DNA of 64,000 nt, from contig CM060848.1 in assembly GCA_030737835.1 (NCBI GenBank), positions 19,817,309 through 19,881,308 of the forward strand. Direction: 5' to 3'. Position 1 is the first letter of the stretch. The number at the start of each line of letters is the position of its first letter. Below, one piece after another: positions 59,501 to 64,000 of the stretch. The position numbers and the translations under genes were made by a program. The notes below the pieces were generated by a model. The model was not told where the DNA came from. It made no database searches and worked only from the letters and a program-made list of their open reading frames with translations. This DNA comes from Acorus gramineus (Eukaryota; Streptophyta; Magnoliopsida; Acorales; Acoraceae).

Positions 59501-62500
59501 TAACAATGAGTTGGTTTAGTCTCCAACCTTGAGCAGAAACCTGACTAAGGGTCCGTTTGGTGGAGGTGTGTTCACGTCCGCGGTTGCTCAACACGGAGGG
59601 AGACGGGCGGTGGGGCGAAGCGAAGTTTTGTGGCATCGAAGGATCACACGTAAACACACATACGACAAGGTGACTATGGGTGCTCAACGCAAGCCATGAA
59701 AACCTGTTTGTCTGCCCGCTTACGTCCGCCGGGACCCACCAACGCAAATGCTGCCGAACCGCTCCACCAAACGGAGCCTAACTTGGAGATGCAAAATTTT
59801 CAGCCTATGATTCAGTCTTCTGGATGTTGAGGTGATATTTTCCAGTGCTTAGTGTGTTTTATGGTTCCCAACCCAAAGGAGGGTTTTTCTGTGAAGTATT
59901 ACGACTGGCTGATGAAAGGTTCCCCTCTCCTCCCCACCTGTACAGCTCATAGACCTAAACAAATGGGGGATCTAAAATGTCTCAAAAAGTTCAGGCATTT
60001 ATGTGTGTTTCCATCAGTAAAGACTGCTGACTAAGGTGTATAGAGCCAAGTTGATGTTGAATTGTGACATCACTTGTATTTTATGTAATTTAGAGGACTC
60101 AGTTTATAATCTCATTGTAACTTGCACATTATCTAAGCTGCTTCGGATGAGACTTGGCAGGGCAGTTAACATGAATGGTAAACAGTGTATTGTAGCAAAT
60201 CTGCAAGAGAGGAAGAAGGCTGAAAAAGGAGGGCAGCCTAGTACTTAAGGTTTCTTATCAGCTCATAGTGCATGTTTGCTGTTGGGGTATTTGGCAGACT
60301 ATGAATGACACCATCTACATAGGATTGTCTCTGTATTCAAAAATCTGTGGGAATATGTCACGATTCATCCGAGATTGGGGCTACAGTTGTATTGGAGCCT
60401 CTTCAGTGGAGTTCACCAGGGAAGGGAAACAAGTTGTCAGATAGTTTTCTTCTTTTCTTATCTGATCCTCTTCGGATCTTTCCTTTTTTTTGTTTTACTT
60501 TTTGGTTGGCAGATGTCTCACCCACTACCATAATGTTTGGGGTTCACCCCTGATCATTAAAAATTCTTGGTGGTAGATTCCAATTATTTTTCCAAAGAAG
60601 TCACTGGAATAGCAACTGAGTTCAGAAACTCATAACATAGAACACATCAGTAATATGCTTGTAACATAAACACTCCAATATTGGGTTTGTGTCACCCAGA
60701 AGATTTCTCATCTGCTATATTTGCTTTTCTGCTTGTTCTGTTTTCTCTCTTTCCTTCTTCAACCCGGTATTGTATCCATTTGTTCACTATGAATTAAGGT
60801 AGTAGGATGCCTACCTCATTCCAAAAAAAAAAAAAGAAAAAAATTGCAGGATTTGGAATTTGGATTCAGAGATGTCATCAGATCATAGAAATCATAAAAA
60901 GAACAGCCACAAGTAGAGAGACTATATGAAATAAATTATCCGACACTATAAATCATCCACACAGTGCACATTTTAGTTACTTGAATTGTGATACAGCTAT
61001 GAAACATTCTTTAAATACAGAGTTCACAAATTAATTAGAAGAATCTCTTCACTATGATGTACGATCCACATATCGGCACCATTCAAATGGATGGCTTGTA
61101 TTACACATTGGTATGGTGTCCTATATTGTAAAGCTCATTCCTCATCATTCTAGATCACCACATCCTAAACATATAATTACCAGAAATGGAAATATAAAAG
61201 AAATATTTTGACTCAGTAATGTTTGAACCCATCAGTTTTGCATTAATTTGGTTTTGGTTGCTTGTTTCTAACTTTATGTCGTGCTAATAAAAGCAACCTA
61301 CAGACCAGTTTTTGTTGCGTTATGTTAGCGTCTTTTTTCCAACAGGCTTTTTTGAGTCATACTTAACAAGGAATTCCAATGAACATAATCTATCAATGTA
61401 ATTCCAACATTTACTCTGAAAACTCTAATGGTCCTTGTGTTTCTAATTTGTTACCCATGGAAGCCAACCTTATCGATGAAATCCGAGCTTCTCAGCTCCT
61501 TTCAAAAAAAAAAAAAAAAGAGGAAGGAAAGATAGAAAGAGAGAAAGGAAAGCATACAGACACATAAAATACTCGGATTGTCACAACAGATTCATCACAA
61601 CATCACTGCTTTGATGCAAACCGAGCTTTGGTTTAGTCGGCTAGCACCCCCCCCCTCTCCCCCCGTAAAGGAGGTCCAGGTATCAAACCCAGGGGGGCAC
61701 CAATCTTCAAAAAAACAAAAAGAAACTGCCTTGATGATTTTCAACTGTTTTAGAGAATCTGAGAAGATTTGTTGTCCTATGTGACAACCATGGGAAAAAA
61801 AAGTCACTGTATGTCCAAAAGACCCCAATATGCTAAATCTAAACAATGTTAATATAATCACAATAAACTTGATGTAATAATTTTTCATAACATATACCAA
61901 TTTTAGATGATTTCTGAATAAGAATAAGAACAATTGAACATTATTTGGATATCATGACAAGCAACTCCTGATTTTATGAAAATGAAACAGATGCCGTCAA
62001 GAACTGTCTCAAATTTTAAGTGAAAGGCAAACATTCACCTATTGCAGTGAGGATAATAGGTATTGCAATAATTTAACTATAAGAAGCAAGCAACTCCTAT
62101 CAAAGATAAACATTTAAACAAATCATAGAGAGTGTAATTACGCACCAAATTCACATAGAACTCTTGTACTTCAGTTCTGAGAGAATCCATGTCTCCTTTG
62201 ATTACATCTGGCTTGAGCCTTGAAGGAAAAAAATGCAAATATCAATATAGTGGCAATTGATATATTGATAATTTTGTTATAACCATAAATGAATACTGCC
62301 ATAATAGAAAGTCCAACAGAAGTAAGGATAGCAATTTTTTTTTTTGTTTGACACACTGAACTAAATAAGCAGAATTCTTTCCAGAATTTTCAAAATTCAA
62401 TTGTTTTGATAATAATAATTTAATTAAATCAGAAAACAAACTCCCCCACCCCTTAAATAAACTTACGAATGATACTAGATGAACTTACTAATGATACTAA

Positions 62501-63944
62501 GTCATGCTCATAGGTAACACACAAATCTCTACATTCCCATGATTTCTAAGTTATGTGCTTATATTCAAACACAGTAATTACACAGCCATAATTAAAATTC
62601 CGTTCAGGAATTTTCTTTTTTTGAGGAAAGTACAGGAGCAATCTTATAAAAAACAGAGGAAGCCCCCGAACAAAGGAGATTAGGGATCTCCACACAAAAT
62701 ATAAAAGTGAAAATTAAACGAGAAGAAGGGTAGAATTCCTGGAACCCCCCCTTCGAAATAAACCCTCGGAATATCATTCAGGAATTACAATGTTTAGAGG
62801 TGGATCTCACCCTAGTACCAACTCAGGAACTCTTTCGTATGATTACATTAGGGTTATTTTCAACTTCAACTCTTCTTCAGCATATACATTTATCTAGTAA
62901 ATCTCTGCTAATTCCCCACATACATTGGACAACTCATAATTTAACTCGATTGGTGTCATAATTCTAAATTAGAAACCAAAATATATTACAAACTAAAACT
63001 GCATAATGCATCATCACTCCTAATTACAAATACCCATAACATCTCTCCATCAGCAAGATATCCAAACATATGCCCTATATATTTAAACCCTGGCTATGAT
63101 ACCAATTTTAATGCTCCAAGTTACACAAAAAAAAATGTCCGCTTTGCCTTCAATGGCTTATTGGGTTCTTTGCTAGCCAGCACACCACCCCTCAATAGGC
63201 CACACGAGACCCAAAAAACAGTAAAAAAATCATACAAAAATTTAGTTTAAGAAAAGGATTGTGTCACACACAATCCTTATTTGCATTCCCGCATGTAGAC
63301 ATGTAGCCCCATATACCTAGATAGACAAATCATTTATTTTTTAAACTTTTCTTTAAGGGGGTTTACATGCTTCATTACATGACATATACACCTTCAAAAA
63401 AAAAAAAAAAAAAAAAAAAAAAGGAAAAAAAATCAAATCACGTGGGATTGTCCTTGACATTATCCTTTTAAAAAAGGGAACCGACTCATGATCCAAAAAA
63501 TCCAAATTTGATCTAAAAAAACCAGATAAACATCACAAACTGAACAGGAGAAACCAAAAATCAATACAATTCAATAAAAAATAAAAGATGAAACCAAGAA
63601 CCTGTGACGGACGTCGAGGGGGTCCTCGTTAGGAAACAACCCCGGCATCTCATCGTACAACCGGTTCGCCCCTCCGTCCGCGCAGAGACGCAGCTGTGCT
63701 GCTCCACATACACACACAAATCCGATTTCAAGCTCAAACACCTCACGAAAAAACTGAATGAGCAAATCAAGGAAGGAAACCCTAACGAACCGTGGTTCCA
63801 GAGGAGCGGAGCGAAGCGGGGGAGTCCCTGGTTGAGGACGACGAGCGCGTACGTGAGAGGGGGCGGCCCGTCGTTGCTGCTGCTGCTGCTGCTGCGGGGG
63901 ATCGACGGGAGGAGGAACTTCGACGAGTGGGTCATCACCTCCAT
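56567..63944 (-). CDS. TPK1: Thiamine pyrophosphokinase
   Basis: Transfers pyrophosphate from ATP to thiamine, making the coenzyme thiamine diphosphate; plant forms are cytosolic. Six exons: 63791..63944, 63602..63698, 62146..62218, 58773..58874, 57568..57817 and 56567..56688, giving 265 aa, close to the Arabidopsis enzyme as I recall it (267). Conserved features are [20 protein letters not shown] (58-64), [11 protein letters not shown] (86-96), [10 protein letters not shown] (118-127), [40 protein letters not shown] and the C-terminal LISTSNIV...[10 protein letters not shown] region. The first ATG ([13 protein letters not shown]) matches the expected start. All introns are GT-AG; intron 3 (58875-62145) contains a MITE and a LINE relic. 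No TPP riboswitch is recognisable. Confidence 0.96.
59550..59777. mobile_element. MITE with TCCGTTTGGTGGAG termini in TPK intron 3
   Basis: The 14-bp TCCGTTTGGTGGAG (59552-59565) is repeated perfectly inverted at 59762-59775, around a GC-rich non-coding core that contrasts with the AT-rich intron. The sequence type resembles hAT-like MITEs. No convincing 8-bp duplication was seen. Confidence 0.65.
59790..60842 (+). pseudogene. 5'-truncated LINE relic in TPK intron 3
   Basis: Plus strand, opposite to the gene. It encodes [18 protein letters not shown] followed by YNLIVTC, a degenerate zf-RVT C-x2-C...H/N...C region typical of plant LINE ORF2 ends. An A-rich tail follows at 60823-60842. Frames are interrupted by stops. 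The 5' limit is approximate because I found no target-site duplication. Confidence 0.6.
62603..62786 (-). mobile_element. Short retroposed fragment with 10-bp duplication
   Basis: In TPK intron 2 (62219-63601). A 164-bp non-coding segment with a T-rich left end (A tail of a minus-strand insertion) is flanked by perfect TTCAGGAATT repeats (62603-62612 and 62777-62786). It looks like a heavily 5'-truncated LINE or SINE 3' end; the family is unknown. Confidence 0.6.
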
Positions 63945-64000
63945 TTTTCTACGCTTCGCCTCTCTCTCTCTCTGTTCGGGAGGTGCCGCGACTGCGAGAG

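Noticed and set aside
61640-61700. tRNA or SINE head near GGTTTGATACC on the minus strand
   Set aside because: Only a B-box-like word is present; no A box at proper distance, no cloverleaf, and no poly-A or flanking duplication.
56689-63601. TPP riboswitch in the thiamine pyrophosphokinase gene
   Set aside because: I saw no paired conserved CTGAGA and ACCTGATC-type boxes in the introns or 3' flank; in plants this riboswitch belongs to THIC, not this gene.

Overview
This window is nuclear DNA of a flowering plant, most likely a eudicot. The evidence is AT-rich intergenic DNA, short exons joined by GT-AG introns, plant-type snRNA promoters, and a dense load of plant transposon families (LTR element, LINEs, tRNA-derived SINEs, MULE, hAT-like and MITE-like inverted repeats). 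I cannot place the species from the sequence alone.

Seven protein-coding genes can be built by splicing, and all seven are on the minus strand. From left to right they are: a Lunapark ER-shaping protein (5' exons only, cut by the window edge); a TOG/ARM-repeat protein of 298 aa; the alpha subunit of F-actin capping protein (308 aa); a tafazzin-like acyltransferase (466 aa); the ER co-chaperone ERDJ2/SEC63 (679 aa); a conserved plant protein I do not recognise (332 aa); and thiamine pyrophosphokinase (265 aa). Exon lengths keep the reading frame in every model. Only two RNA genes are convincing. Both are U5 snRNA genes on the plus strand (about 7.45 and 10.12 kb), each with an upstream sequence element, Sm site and 3' stem-loop.

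Layout: 0-1.35 kb Lunapark; 1.35-11.5 kb repeats with the two U5 genes; 11.5-18.7 kb TOG gene, whose second intron holds a tandem LTR-retrotransposon array; 18.7-20.5 kb LINE relic; 20.5-30.7 kb capping protein and tafazzin, 543 bp apart; 30.7-33.5 kb AT-rich spacer; 33.5-41.9 kb ERDJ2, with hAT-like and LINE insertions in one intron; 42-46.4 kb inverted-repeat elements; 46.4-49.9 kb unknown gene; 51.07-54.70 kb MULE filled with a palindromic satellite; 54.7-56.5 kb repeats and a SINE; 56.6-63.9 kb thiamine pyrophosphokinase.

The protein genes are ordinary housekeeping genes and do not form a pathway or operon. The unusual content is structural: the intronic array of four LTRs and three internal regions inside one target-site duplication, the satellite-bearing MULE, the covarying U5 pair, and two predicted GC-AG introns. 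I found no sign of an undescribed defence, regulatory or metabolic system.
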